Source: Armatimonadota bacterium (lineage in GTDB: Bacteria > Armatimonadota > Fimbriimonadia > Fimbriimonadales > Fimbriimonadaceae). From it: a stretch of 64,000 nt of DNA. Every line of letters starts with the position of its first letter. Position 1 is the stretch's first letter. The notes below the pieces were generated by a model that saw only the letters and a program-made list of their open reading frames with translations, had not been told where the DNA came from and searched no databases. Below, piece by piece: positions 27,296 through 35,504 of this stretch. The stretch spans positions 62,001-126,000 of the forward strand of contig JAIUNY010000008.1 of assembly GCA_020161505.1 (NCBI GenBank), read 5' to 3'. Made by a program: the position numbers and the translations under genes.

Positions 27296-28707
27296 TGCAT
27301 CTCCGGTGCGGAAAGAGCGAGGGCGACTTGCGCCGCCAGTTCGTGAGAGTCGAGGAGATTGGCCACCTCGTTGCCTGCCGACACGGCGTGGTGCGTCGCC
27401 GCGATGTATCCCGCATGGCCCACAAGCTCCGATGTGAGCTTTGGGAGATCGACGGATGTTCCCTGGAGTCGGTTGTGCGCCAGGGCATCGGCGAACTTCC
27501 ACCGACCCATGAGCGAACCTGTCCACGCGGGAGCTTCGACGGGATAGCCATCGGGCATTGGCCATTGGTACAGAGGCTGCCCCATCGCCGAGAGGGCATC
27601 TTGAACCGGCTTGGCCGCATCCGTGCTCGCGTCCAAAGCTCGCATCGCCGAGACCATGTAGTCGAAGGGTCGCTTCATCACTGGGCCGGATTCCGCAGGG
27701 AACGCGCCGTGGATCACCGTCATCACTGCGGGAATGTCGCCTTCGGTATCGAGGAAGGTCTTCTCGATCTTCGCAAGCACTTTCGGGGAGACATCGTCGC
27801 CGAGGAAGAACCGCCCCAGCTTCCCGCCGACATGCTTTGCCGTCGCGGGGTGTCGCGAGACGAGTGAGACCACCCTTTCGCCATCGCGCACGCCTCCTCC
27901 AGCGGGGATTCGGGTTCCCAGCACGATCTTCTCGCCGTCATCATGCAGATCTTCGCGGAAGAGGAAGCGGCCCTTGGCGCGCAGGAGTCCCCGCTCTTCG
28001 GTCCAGCCGGTGAAGCAGCGAGCGACTTCCATCACGTCTTGCTGGGTGTAGCCGCCCTCCACGCCGAGGGTATGGAGTTCCAAAAGCTCGCGCGCGTAGT
28101 TTTCGTTTGGTGTCGTCTCATTGCTGTTCTGCTGGTCCAGATAAACCAGCATCGCGGTCGACTTCGCCGAGGCCATCACCATCTGAGGGAACTTGCCGAG
28201 GGCATGAGCACGCGAGACTTCCTTTTCGTCTTGCGGCTTGCGGAAGGTGGCAATTCCCTTTCGCGCGTTGATGTTGAAGTGGTTAGTCCAAAAATCCACC
28301 ATCCGCTCGCGCAGTTGCCAGGGACTGTAGGTCGCGCGCAAGATCGCGGCTTGCTGCATCTGGAAGAGCACGACCTCCTCTTTGAAATCGCGCAACTCGT
28401 AGGCACTCAGGTGCTGAGTCTCCATCCGCGAGATCATCCATGTCAGGTGATCTGGCTCTTCGTCCGTGGGTTTGAGTTGAACCTGCCACCACTGTTCGGG
28501 GCCAAGATCGCGAAACTGGGCGAGGCCTTGTCGACTCGGGCCAAAGCCGAATCGGTTGAGCGTGGCGACCGCCAGGTCATCCTCGCGGATGGGGAGAGGC
28601 ATCGGAGCCCTTTCGAGGTTCCGGGCCGTCTCCGCCACGCGAGAGCACCCGACGAGAAGGCCAGCTCCGGCCAAAGCGGCCAGTGCTTCTCGTCGGGAAA
28701 GAGTCAT
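27286..28707 (-). CDS. DUF1800 family exported lipoprotein
   Basis: 473 residues from the ATG at 28707, which overlaps the upstream stop (ATGA) and has GGAG ahead. The N-terminus has an RR-containing hydrophobic signal with a lipobox-like LLVGC near residue 16-20. DUF1800 marks: 'LNRFGFGPSRQGLAQF', 'ERMVDFWTNHFNI', 'NENYARELLELHTLGVEGGYTQQDVMEVARCFTGW' and 'HPATAKHVGGKLGRFF'. The function is unknown. The family pairs with DUF1501 in many Planctomycetota and Armatimonadota. The ORF runs without a break into the DUF1501 start, so this is a translationally coupled three-gene operon with the small membrane protein at 28704-29225. Confidence 0.9.
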   Translation of the reverse strand: MTLSRREALAALAGAGLLVGCSRVAETARNLERAPMPLPIREDDLAVATLNRFGFGPSRQGLAQFRDLGPEQWWQVQLKPTDEEPDHLTWMISRMETQHLSAYELRDFKEEVVLFQMQQAAILRATYSPWQLRERMVDFWTNHFNINARKGIATFRKPQDEKEVSRAHALGKFPQMVMASAKSTAMLVYLDQQNSNETTPNENYARELLELHTLGVEGGYTQQDVMEVARCFTGWTEERGLLRAKGRFLFREDLHDDGEKIVLGTRIPAGGGVRDGERVVSLVSRHPATAKHVGGKLGRFFLGDDVSPKVLAKIEKTFLDTEGDIPAVMTVIHGAFPAESGPVMKRPFDYMVSAMRALDASTDAAKPVQDALSAMGQPLYQWPMPDGYPVEAPAWTGSLMGRWKFADALAHNRLQGTSVDLPKLTSELVGHAGYIAATHHAVSAGNEVANLLDSHELAAQVALALSAPEMQWR

Positions 28708-29225
28708 GGCTGGGTTTCTCCTGCAAACGGAGCACTCGGGGTGCTGCGGCCAAAGAATCCGCTGCTCAGGGCGCCAATCGAGGCGAGCAGCGCCAGAGGG
28801 GCAATGAAGAACCAGCCAAAGAACGGGATATTTGCCGCACCGACAATGAGGGCCGCCGCTCGGGTGATGGAGCCATAGACACTCAGCCCAGAACCGGTCT
28901 CGTGCACACGCTCGGAGACCCATCGCACCAATCCGCTCGCTCCCAGTGCGCCCAATCCCAGGAAGATGAACGCGAAAACGAGGGCCAAGAACTTGACGAT
29001 CGGGTTCGGAATGTTTGCGAGAACCAGGATCGCCAGGATCGACGGAACCGTGATCATGGCCCCGCGGCCGATGACCTTCCAAGGACTCGTTTCCAGGGAG
29101 CGGGCCACCTTGGCGGCACGCACCGGATACAGGAGAGTCGCGACCACCATCGTGGCCCAAATTGAGATGCTGGTGGCCAGCAAGATGCCGAAGATCAGAA
29201 CAACGTCGCCGATAGTTGTGAACAT
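28704..29225 (-). CDS. Four-helix membrane protein of DUF1800/DUF1501 operon
   Basis: 173 residues from the ATG at 29225, selected for its very strong GGAGGAAACC site. Four hydrophobic helices are visible: 'GDVVLIFGILLATSISIWATMVVATLLY', 'MITVPSILAILVLANI', 'FLALVFAFIFLGLGALGASGLV' and 'PFFGWFFIAPLALLASIGALSSGFF'. No known domain was recognised. The TGA overlaps the next ATG, coupling it to the DUF1800 gene. It may anchor or assist export of the two larger proteins. It is divergent from the DUF4382-like lipoprotein gene. Confidence 0.72.
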   Translation of the reverse strand: MFTTIGDVVLIFGILLATSISIWATMVVATLLYPVRAAKVARSLETSPWKVIGRGAMITVPSILAILVLANIPNPIVKFLALVFAFIFLGLGALGASGLVRWVSERVHETGSGLSVYGSITRAAALIVGAANIPFFGWFFIAPLALLASIGALSSGFFGRSTPSAPFAGETQP

Positions 29226-29315
29226 GGTTTCCTCCGTCATCGCCACTATAGGCAACGTCTGGGCGATCACCAAATGAGACGGTGAGGATGAGTCGGACGA
29301 CCCGGGCCAGAAGGG

Positions 29316-29321
29316 TATATT
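29316..29321 (+). promoter_or_regulatory. Candidate -10 box for the repeat lipoprotein gene
   Basis: TATATT about 130 nt upstream of the ATG at 29452, just ahead of the nested inverted repeats. The -35 region is weak. Confidence 0.35.
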
Positions 29322-29325
29322 TTTA

Positions 29326-29395
29326 GTGATCGATACGACGTAAGTCCCGAACGAAATCGTGAGGTTCGTACGTCTATCACATGAAGTTGTTCATG
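29326..29395 (+). promoter_or_regulatory. Nested inverted repeats in the lipoprotein leader
   Basis: Outer arms GTGAT (29326-29330) and ATCAC (29376-29380) enclose GACGTA/TACGTC (29337-29342, 29369-29374) and CGAAC/GTTCG (29348-29352, 29364-29368). Directly after them, CATGAA-GTTG-TTCATG (29380-29395) forms a second perfect hairpin. No known riboswitch was recognised. It could be an RNA element or operator pairs controlling the gene at 29452. Confidence 0.45.
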
Positions 29396-29451
29396 CAAGT
29401 AATTTTGCCGGGGTTTGAACCGACAGAACAGGTGTGGGCAAGGAAAATACA

Positions 29452-31131
29452 ATGAAGCGCATCGCATGGATTACAGCCGCTGTAGGGCTGTTTCTGCTTC
29501 TCTTAACGGGATGCGGTGGTGGCGGATCAGGCTCTGGTGGCGGAAGCACCGGAGTCTCGTTCTTTATCACCGACAACCTCTCAACGAACTTCGATCACGT
29601 CTACGTCACGATCCACGAAGTGGAGTTGGAATACGCGGGCGGATCGACCAAGGTCTTTGAATCCGACGCTGGTACCACGGTTGACCTTCGCGCCCTCAAC
29701 AACGGCTCGAATCTCTTCAGCCTTCTCGGCGTGAGTTCAGTGCCCAACAACACCTTCACGGGGGCCCGAGTGAGCGTGGCCAACACGGCAAGCATCATCG
29801 CGACAGGTCAGACAAACGCGACCCAGTATCCATTTCTTCCCTCTCTGGTTGGCGGAAATGGTCGGGCACGGCTGAACGTCACCTTCCCGGCTCCTATCAC
29901 TCTTTCGACCGGATCGAACATCGTGCTTGATTTCGATCTGAGCCAGTGGACGATCAACGGTTCTGGACAGATTGTGCCGGTGGTCTTGCTTCACAACGGC
30001 AGTGGCGTCGATGATCTGAATCGGCAGACGGATGAGGATTTCAAGGGCACGATTTCGGCGCTGGAAGGTTCGGCTCCGACTCAGGCTTTCACTTTGAACA
30101 TGCCTCTGGGCCGTACGCTACGGGTCAGCACCACTGCTGACACGACCGTTCTGAACGACAACGGAGCTCCCAACGCGGTTCTCGCGAATGGTCAGACCGT
30201 TGAGGTCTACGGTAAGTTCTCCCTCGCGGCAGGACGCATTGTGGCTCGGCTCGTGAAGATCGAGGATGGTCAAGGTGCGGGAGGCGATGATAAGGTCAAG
30301 GGCCCGACGCGGAACGGAAACGCTGCGACTGGCACCTTGGAGATCAAGGCGGTCGACGTGCGCGGGTTCCTTCCGACCAACCTCTGGGTGAACGTGACCT
30401 CGAATACCAACACGGCCTATTTCAACGATGCTGGCCGCTCGATTCCGAAGGCCGCGTTCTTTGAAGCCATTGGGCTGGGTGCCAAGGCGGAAGCCGAAGG
30501 TGCCTACAACGACGACACCAACACCCTTCTTGCCCGCAAGTTGAAACTTGAGGATTTCGAGGGAGACGACGGAGCGGAAATCAAAGGCACGGCCAGTGAA
30601 AAGAATGCGCAAGCAGGCACTTTCCGGGTGACGCTTACGGAATGGTCGGGATTCAATGGAGCCCCCGGTGTGGTGGTTCCTGTCGAGACTGGCCCAAATA
30701 CCACCTATCGCAACAACGACGGAGCGACGCTCACGAAGACGCAGTTCTTTGAGCAGCTGACCAACGGCGGTGGGGTGAAGGTGGAAGGCTACATCGAGAA
30801 CGGTGTGATGAAAGCCAAGAAAGCTCAGCTTCGCACGAACGTCGGTGGCGGCGGAGGTCAGGCTGAAGCTAAGGGCACGGCATCGGGGGCAAACTCGACC
30901 GCTCGCACCTACACGCTTCGCCTGAGTAGCTGGTTCGGCTTCAACGGATCTCTGAACCAGGATGTCGCGGTGACGATGACGGAAAACGCCACTTATCGAA
31001 ACGATAACGGCGAGTCCATCACGAAGAATGCCTTCTTTGAGTTGATCGCGAATGGCGCGATTGTCGAGGTCGAAGGCACCTATTCCAACGGAGCCTTCAC
31101 GGGTGTGAAGGCGAAGATCGACGACGACTAG
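29452..31131 (+). CDS. DUF4382/DUF5666-repeat lipoprotein
   Basis: 559 residues from the ATG at 29452, preceded by AAGGAAAA. The signal peptide ends in lipobox LTGC followed by a Gly/Ser-rich linker (GGGGSGSGGGS). Residues ~35-190 match DUF4382: 'GVSFFITDNLSTNFDHVYVTIHEVEL', then 'VDLRALNNGSNLFSLLGV'. Four tandem units of ~85-95 residues follow, each DUF5666-like with 'GT.....TL.....NTTY.NDNG..I.K..FFE....G..VEVEG.Y..G...A.K.KL'; these are OB-like beta modules. The protein is probably anchored on the outer face of a membrane. Function is unknown. A clear intrinsic terminator follows it. Confidence 0.82.
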   Translation: MKRIAWITAAVGLFLLLLTGCGGGGSGSGGGSTGVSFFITDNLSTNFDHVYVTIHEVELEYAGGSTKVFESDAGTTVDLRALNNGSNLFSLLGVSSVPNNTFTGARVSVANTASIIATGQTNATQYPFLPSLVGGNGRARLNVTFPAPITLSTGSNIVLDFDLSQWTINGSGQIVPVVLLHNGSGVDDLNRQTDEDFKGTISALEGSAPTQAFTLNMPLGRTLRVSTTADTTVLNDNGAPNAVLANGQTVEVYGKFSLAAGRIVARLVKIEDGQGAGGDDKVKGPTRNGNAATGTLEIKAVDVRGFLPTNLWVNVTSNTNTAYFNDAGRSIPKAAFFEAIGLGAKAEAEGAYNDDTNTLLARKLKLEDFEGDDGAEIKGTASEKNAQAGTFRVTLTEWSGFNGAPGVVVPVETGPNTTYRNNDGATLTKTQFFEQLTNGGGVKVEGYIENGVMKAKKAQLRTNVGGGGGQAEAKGTASGANSTARTYTLRLSSWFGFNGSLNQDVAVTMTENATYRNDNGESITKNAFFELIANGAIVEVEGTYSNGAFTGVKAKIDDD

Positions 31132-31154
31132 GGGGATTCTCCCCCCAAGAGATG

Positions 31155-31188
31155 AAGCCTCCTGGTGCGACCACCAGGAGGCTTTTTT
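31155..31188 (+). terminator. Intrinsic terminator after repeat lipoprotein
   Basis: A 13-bp perfect stem (31155-31167 with 31172-31184), loop CGAC, followed by TTTT: a textbook Rho-independent terminator 23 nt after the stop. Confidence 0.9.
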
Positions 31189-31201
31189 CGTATGCATCAC
31201 T

Positions 31202-31966
31202 ATGCTGGCAACTCTCCTGCTGACAACAATGATGACTCTTCCCGTCAATGGCAAATCGGTGGACTACAAGGACGGCGACACGGTGCTGGAAGGCTATCTC
31301 GCGAAGCCGGACAAGGATGTGGTTGCTCCGGCCGTCTTGGTGATTCACCAGTGGGGTGGGCTGGGTGAATACGAGAAGCGGCGCGCCGACATGCTGGCCC
31401 AGATGGGCTACGTGGCCTTTGCGGTGGACGTTTACGGCAAAGGCGTGCGGCCGACCGGTCAGGCTCGTGGGCAGATGGCGGGCAAGTACAAGGGAGATCG
31501 TCCTCTGTTTCGTCAGCGGTTGACGGCTGCCCTGGACTACGTCCGGGGCGTTCCCGGCGTGGATAAGTCGCGGGTGGCTGCCATTGGATATTGCTTCGGC
31601 GGAACCGGGGCGCTGGAGCTGGCTCGATCGGGGGCAGATATTCTAGGAGCCGTGAGCTTCCATGGAGGCCTCGATGGAGCCAATCCCGAGACGGCGAGCC
31701 AAATCAAAGCCAAGGTGTTGGTGCTTCATGGCGCGGATGATCCGTTTGTTCCTGCGAAAGATATCACCGCCTTTATGGAAGAGATGAGGGCGGGCAAGGT
31801 CGATTGGTCTATGGTGAGCTATGGCAATGCAGTGCACAGCTTCACGGAGGTGGAGGCGGGCAATGACAATTCTCGCGGCGCGGCTTATAACGCTGAGGCG
31901 GATAGGCGGAGCTGGGAGGCCATGCAGGACTTCTTGGCGGAGATCTTTCGGAAGAGTGCGCGCTAG
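31202..31966 (+). CDS. Dienelactone hydrolase family protein
   Basis: 254 residues, alpha/beta-hydrolase fold. The nucleophile is Cys in GYCFGG near residue 122, with the acid in 'LHGADDPFVPAKD' and His in 'NAVHSFTEVEAG', the dienelactone hydrolase triad. 'VLVIHQWGGLGEYEKRRADMLAQMGYVAFAVDVYGKG' is family-typical. A short N-terminal hydrophobic stretch (MLATLLLTTMMTLPVNG) may be a signal peptide, so it may act outside the cytoplasm. Most members of this broad family hydrolyse esters or lactones of unknown identity. It stands alone between two terminators. Confidence 0.88.
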   Translation: MLATLLLTTMMTLPVNGKSVDYKDGDTVLEGYLAKPDKDVVAPAVLVIHQWGGLGEYEKRRADMLAQMGYVAFAVDVYGKGVRPTGQARGQMAGKYKGDRPLFRQRLTAALDYVRGVPGVDKSRVAAIGYCFGGTGALELARSGADILGAVSFHGGLDGANPETASQIKAKVLVLHGADDPFVPAKDITAFMEEMRAGKVDWSMVSYGNAVHSFTEVEAGNDNSRGAAYNAEADRRSWEAMQDFLAEIFRKSAR

Positions 31967-31986
31967 GTTGCGCTCGACCCAGACAT

Positions 31987-32025
31987 AAGAATGGCCCGGA
32001 GTTTCCTCCGGGCCATTCTTGTTTT
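31987..32025. terminator. Intrinsic terminator, convergent pair
   Basis: A 15-bp perfect stem (31987-32001 with 32006-32020), loop TTTC, followed by GTTTTT on the plus strand. It ends the dienelactone hydrolase transcript and, by symmetry, may also end the hppA transcript arriving on the minus strand. Confidence 0.88.
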
Positions 32026-32043
32026 TCGCTTGAGCGTCTCCGC

Positions 32044-35000
32044 TTAGGCGTCGGTTTTCTTGTCGCCATCAACCAGGTCTTCGACCTTGTCTTTGACGTC
32101 TTCCACGGTCTCAGCGACTTGCGCCTTTGCCTGTTCGACGAGGCTCGGTTGCTTATCAACCGGGGCTTCTTCGTTGAGGCCGTCGCTCATGCTGCCGCGC
32201 TTGGACCACCAGATTGCGACCAGGAGGGCCGCAGCGGCGACCAGGGTGATCGTGATCAGGGTGCTCTGTGCCCACGGTCGGATGACCTGAGGTGCGATGA
32301 GCAGGGCGACCAGGTTCATGACCTTGATCAGCGGGTTGAGCGCCGGGCCTGCCGTATCCTTGAACGGGTCACCCACTGTGTCGCAGACAACCGCAGCCTT
32401 GTGAGCTTCGGTGCCCTTGCCACCGTGGAGGCCGTCTTCGATCAGCTTCTTAGCGTTGTCCCACATGCCGCCAGAGTTGGCGAGGAGGACAGCCATGAGC
32501 TGACCGGAGAGGATCGTACCGGCGAGGAATCCGCCCAGAGCCTGAGCGCCAACCAGGTTGTACTGCGATCCGTCGATCGTCACCAGCGGTTTGCCGATGG
32601 CAAATCCGAAGGCCACGAGAACCGGGAACGCAATCGCGAGGATGCCGGGGCCGAGGAGCTCGGTCTGAGCCGCCTTGGTCACGATCTGCACGCAGCTTGC
32701 GTAGTCCGGCTTGCTGGTGCCTGCCATGATGCCCGGATCGTTTCGGAACTGGGCACGCACGTTGTTGATCAGCTGGAATGCCGCACGGCCGACCGCGTTG
32801 ATCGAGAACGCGCTGAACAGGTACGGAGCCGCACCACCAATGAGGAGTCCGAGGAAGATCTCGGGAACCTCAAGGCGCATGCCGATGGCGGTGAGCTTGC
32901 CTTCTTCGACGTAAGCGTGGAAGAGGGCGACTGCCGCGACCACTGCGGTGGCAATCGCAAAGCCCTTGGTGAGAGCCTTGGTGGTGTTGCCAGCAGCGTC
33001 GAGGAGCTGGACTCGTCGTGCGCCGTCCTCATTTTCTTCGCCTGCACCCGACATTTCGAACACGCCTTGGGCGTTGTCGCTGATCGGGCCGAAGGTATCC
33101 ATGGCAAGGATGAAGCCGGTGGTGGTCAGAAGACCGAGACCGACGAGGGCGATGCCATAGAAGCTCAGCAGGTATCCGCCGTATTCAGCCGGCGGGAAGA
33201 TGAGGAGGGGGCCGATGAGACAGGCCACGATGGCGAACACCGAGAACACCGAGGATTCCTTGCCGTAGGCAAAGCCCGTGATGATCATCGGCGCGGGGCC
33301 AGCCGTCGCAAGTTGACCGAGTTCCTTGACAGGGCGCTTGTGGAGCCCCACGTAGTAGTCGGTCAGCCATTCGAAGACGAAGGCCATGATGATGCCGAAC
33401 AGCACGCAAGCGGCGAATCGCCAGAACTCGGCGACCTTATTCTTGACGTAGGCGAACTCGGCTTGGAGGGCCGGAGGTTGATTTCCAGCTTCGGCCGGAT
33501 TAGCGGCTTGCTTCTCAGAGAAAGCCTTGAGCTTTTCCGGGGTGTCTCGGTAGGCCACCGGGCCAGATTGGACGGTGGAGAGGTCGAGGGTCTTGCGATC
33601 CACCGCGACGCCCGCGATCAGATCGCCGGACGGGTTCGTGTAGAACGTGACCGGGTACTCCGCTTTCACGTTGTACTTGGTGTCCGGGGTGTTCTTCGAA
33701 GCCTCGTCGAGCTGCTTCATGAAGTCAGCTTTGTCGATCGGGCCGAAGCTGAAGGACTGCGTTTGCGGTTCTCCTGCTGCGGGCTTGCCGTCGGCGCCGA
33801 CCGGGCTTCGGACAGCTTCGATCGTGAAGACCTTGATCTCTTTGCCTTGGTAGGCTTCCTTAAAGGTCTTGAAGTTCGGCGTTGCCGCACCTTGGGCCGG
33901 GTTGGCCGTATCGGGAGCAGCGTAGCGAAGGATTTGAAGATCCGGGTTGTTGAAGTTAACCGCCCGATAGGCATCCAGGTTCGGCAAAGCCGGAAGACCG
34001 CGCTCGCCCGCCATCATGGTTTGCTGAACTTGGAACTGCAGCTGATCTGCCGGAAGGCCAAGGGCCACGACGGATGAATCCTTCGTGACATCTTCTGCCT
34101 TCACTTGGTAGAGCTCGATGCCATCCTTCGCCGCCAGCTTTCGCTGGGCTTTCAGGATGACTTCGGCATCGCTGCGTTGGAACTCCGCCGCCGAGACGAG
34201 CTCGCTCGTCTTGACAGTGCCCTTAGAATCGGCACCGCCCAGCATGTACCACGCCAGACCAACCGTCGCCACGGCGGCGATTGCCGCCGAGCTGTAGAAG
34301 CCACGTCGAATCGCCTTGAGCGGGTCGAACGTGATGTTCTCTTCGCCGCGCACCATGAAGATGCCGACGATGGAGGCGAGGATGCCCACGCCGCGAGCCA
34401 TCATCGCGAAGAGGATGAGCTTCATCCAGATTTCGGTCGGGAAGATCGCCGCAGTTGCGGCACCGAGCACGATGGCCGCCACGAGGGTGACTTCGTAGGA
34501 TTCGAAGACGTCTGCGGCCATACCGGCGCAATCACCGACGTTGTCGCCCACGTTGTCGGCGATGACCGCCGGGTTGCGTGGGTCGTCTTCGGGAATGCCC
34601 GCTTCGACCTTACCAACAAGGTCCGCACCAACGTCCGCTGCCTTGGTGAAGATGCCACCGCCGACCCGCATGAAGAGGGCGGCGAGCGATCCACCGAAGC
34701 CGAAGCCAACGAGGAGCTTGGTTGCGTTCTCGGGGAAGCCGAGGAAGATGATGATGGCACCGAGCAGGCCCATACCGACCGTGACCAAGCCAGCAACCGC
34801 GCCAGATCGGAAGGCGATCTCAAGCGCTGTCTTGTAGCTGGTCAGAGCCGAGTGAGCGACTCGCATGTTGCCGCTGACCGCTGCGTACATGCCGACATAG
34901 CCAGCAATATACGAAGCTGCCACACCACCGACAAACGCGACTGCGGTGTAGATCGCGAGAGGCGTGCCGTAGCTTCCTTGGTACATGAAGAAGAGGCCGA

Positions 35001-35355
35001 CCGAGATGATCGCGACAAAGACGCCCATCATCTGGACTTGCTGGCGCAGATAAGCAAGGGCGCCGGCACGGATTGCTCCGCCGACTTCCTGCATCTTCTC
35101 GCTGCCTGGGGACTGACTCTTCACCCAAGACCAGAAGAACGCCGCAAATGCGAGGGCCACCACGCCAAAGCCCAGCGAGATGAACAAGTAGATCTTGTCC
35201 TGTTGGCTGAACTCCAACTTGATGTTGGCCTCTCCCCCCGCCGCGAAGGCGAAGGTCGGGAATAAGAGAAACGCGAATAACGTCATCAAAAGGGCAAAGC
35301 ACCGCTTCCCGAACGGTAGCTTCTTGTCCCTCTGGACGGTTTGAGGTAAGTACAT
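32044..35355 (-). CDS. hppA: Membrane-bound K+-independent H+-pyrophosphatase with a large insertion
   Basis: 1103 residues from the ATG at 35355, against ~650-800 for typical family members. It pumps H+ using PPi. Core motifs: 'DLVGKVEAGIPEDDPRNPAVIADNVGDNVGD' (split near residues 240-260), 'GPISDNAQGVFEMSG', and the C-terminal 'HKAAVVCDTVGDPFKDTAGPALNPLIKVMNL'. 'GNTTKALTKG' near 788 carries Lys at the position that marks K+-independent enzymes (Ala in K+-dependent ones). A signal-like N-terminus is present (MTLFAFLLFPTFAFA). Residues ~372-640 are a hydrophilic insertion between two membrane helices, with no recognised domain. A charged C-terminal tail is also unusual. GGAGG lies 13 nt before the start, rather far. 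Confidence 0.93.
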   Translation of the reverse strand: MYLPQTVQRDKKLPFGKRCFALLMTLFAFLLFPTFAFAAGGEANIKLEFSQQDKIYLFISLGFGVVALAFAAFFWSWVKSQSPGSEKMQEVGGAIRAGALAYLRQQVQMMGVFVAIISVGLFFMYQGSYGTPLAIYTAVAFVGGVAASYIAGYVGMYAAVSGNMRVAHSALTSYKTALEIAFRSGAVAGLVTVGMGLLGAIIIFLGFPENATKLLVGFGFGGSLAALFMRVGGGIFTKAADVGADLVGKVEAGIPEDDPRNPAVIADNVGDNVGDCAGMAADVFESYEVTLVAAIVLGAATAAIFPTEIWMKLILFAMMARGVGILASIVGIFMVRGEENITFDPLKAIRRGFYSSAAIAAVATVGLAWYMLGGADSKGTVKTSELVSAAEFQRSDAEVILKAQRKLAAKDGIELYQVKAEDVTKDSSVVALGLPADQLQFQVQQTMMAGERGLPALPNLDAYRAVNFNNPDLQILRYAAPDTANPAQGAATPNFKTFKEAYQGKEIKVFTIEAVRSPVGADGKPAAGEPQTQSFSFGPIDKADFMKQLDEASKNTPDTKYNVKAEYPVTFYTNPSGDLIAGVAVDRKTLDLSTVQSGPVAYRDTPEKLKAFSEKQAANPAEAGNQPPALQAEFAYVKNKVAEFWRFAACVLFGIIMAFVFEWLTDYYVGLHKRPVKELGQLATAGPAPMIITGFAYGKESSVFSVFAIVACLIGPLLIFPPAEYGGYLLSFYGIALVGLGLLTTTGFILAMDTFGPISDNAQGVFEMSGAGEENEDGARRVQLLDAAGNTTKALTKGFAIATAVVAAVALFHAYVEEGKLTAIGMRLEVPEIFLGLLIGGAAPYLFSAFSINAVGRAAFQLINNVRAQFRNDPGIMAGTSKPDYASCVQIVTKAAQTELLGPGILAIAFPVLVAFGFAIGKPLVTIDGSQYNLVGAQALGGFLAGTILSGQLMAVLLANSGGMWDNAKKLIEDGLHGGKGTEAHKAAVVCDTVGDPFKDTAGPALNPLIKVMNLVALLIAPQVIRPWAQSTLITITLVAAAALLVAIWWSKRGSMSDGLNEEAPVDKQPSLVEQAKAQVAETVEDVKDKVEDLVDGDKKTDA

Positions 35356-35504
35356 CTTCGAGAGGTTTCCTCCGAACACCCACGCTGTGCACCCCTTGTC
35401 AGAAGCGCACGCGCACACGGCTTAACCTTACCCGTTCGGGCCGGGAGAATCCCAGGCTGGAAGGTGTACCAGGACAATTCCCTGCCAATTTTGCGGGGTT
35501 GCGT

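Noticed and set aside
32119-34077. 652-codon plus-strand ORF opposite hppA
   Set aside because: Composition is Glu/Asp/Arg/His-rich nonsense mirroring the membrane helices of the pump; no start signal and no family pattern.
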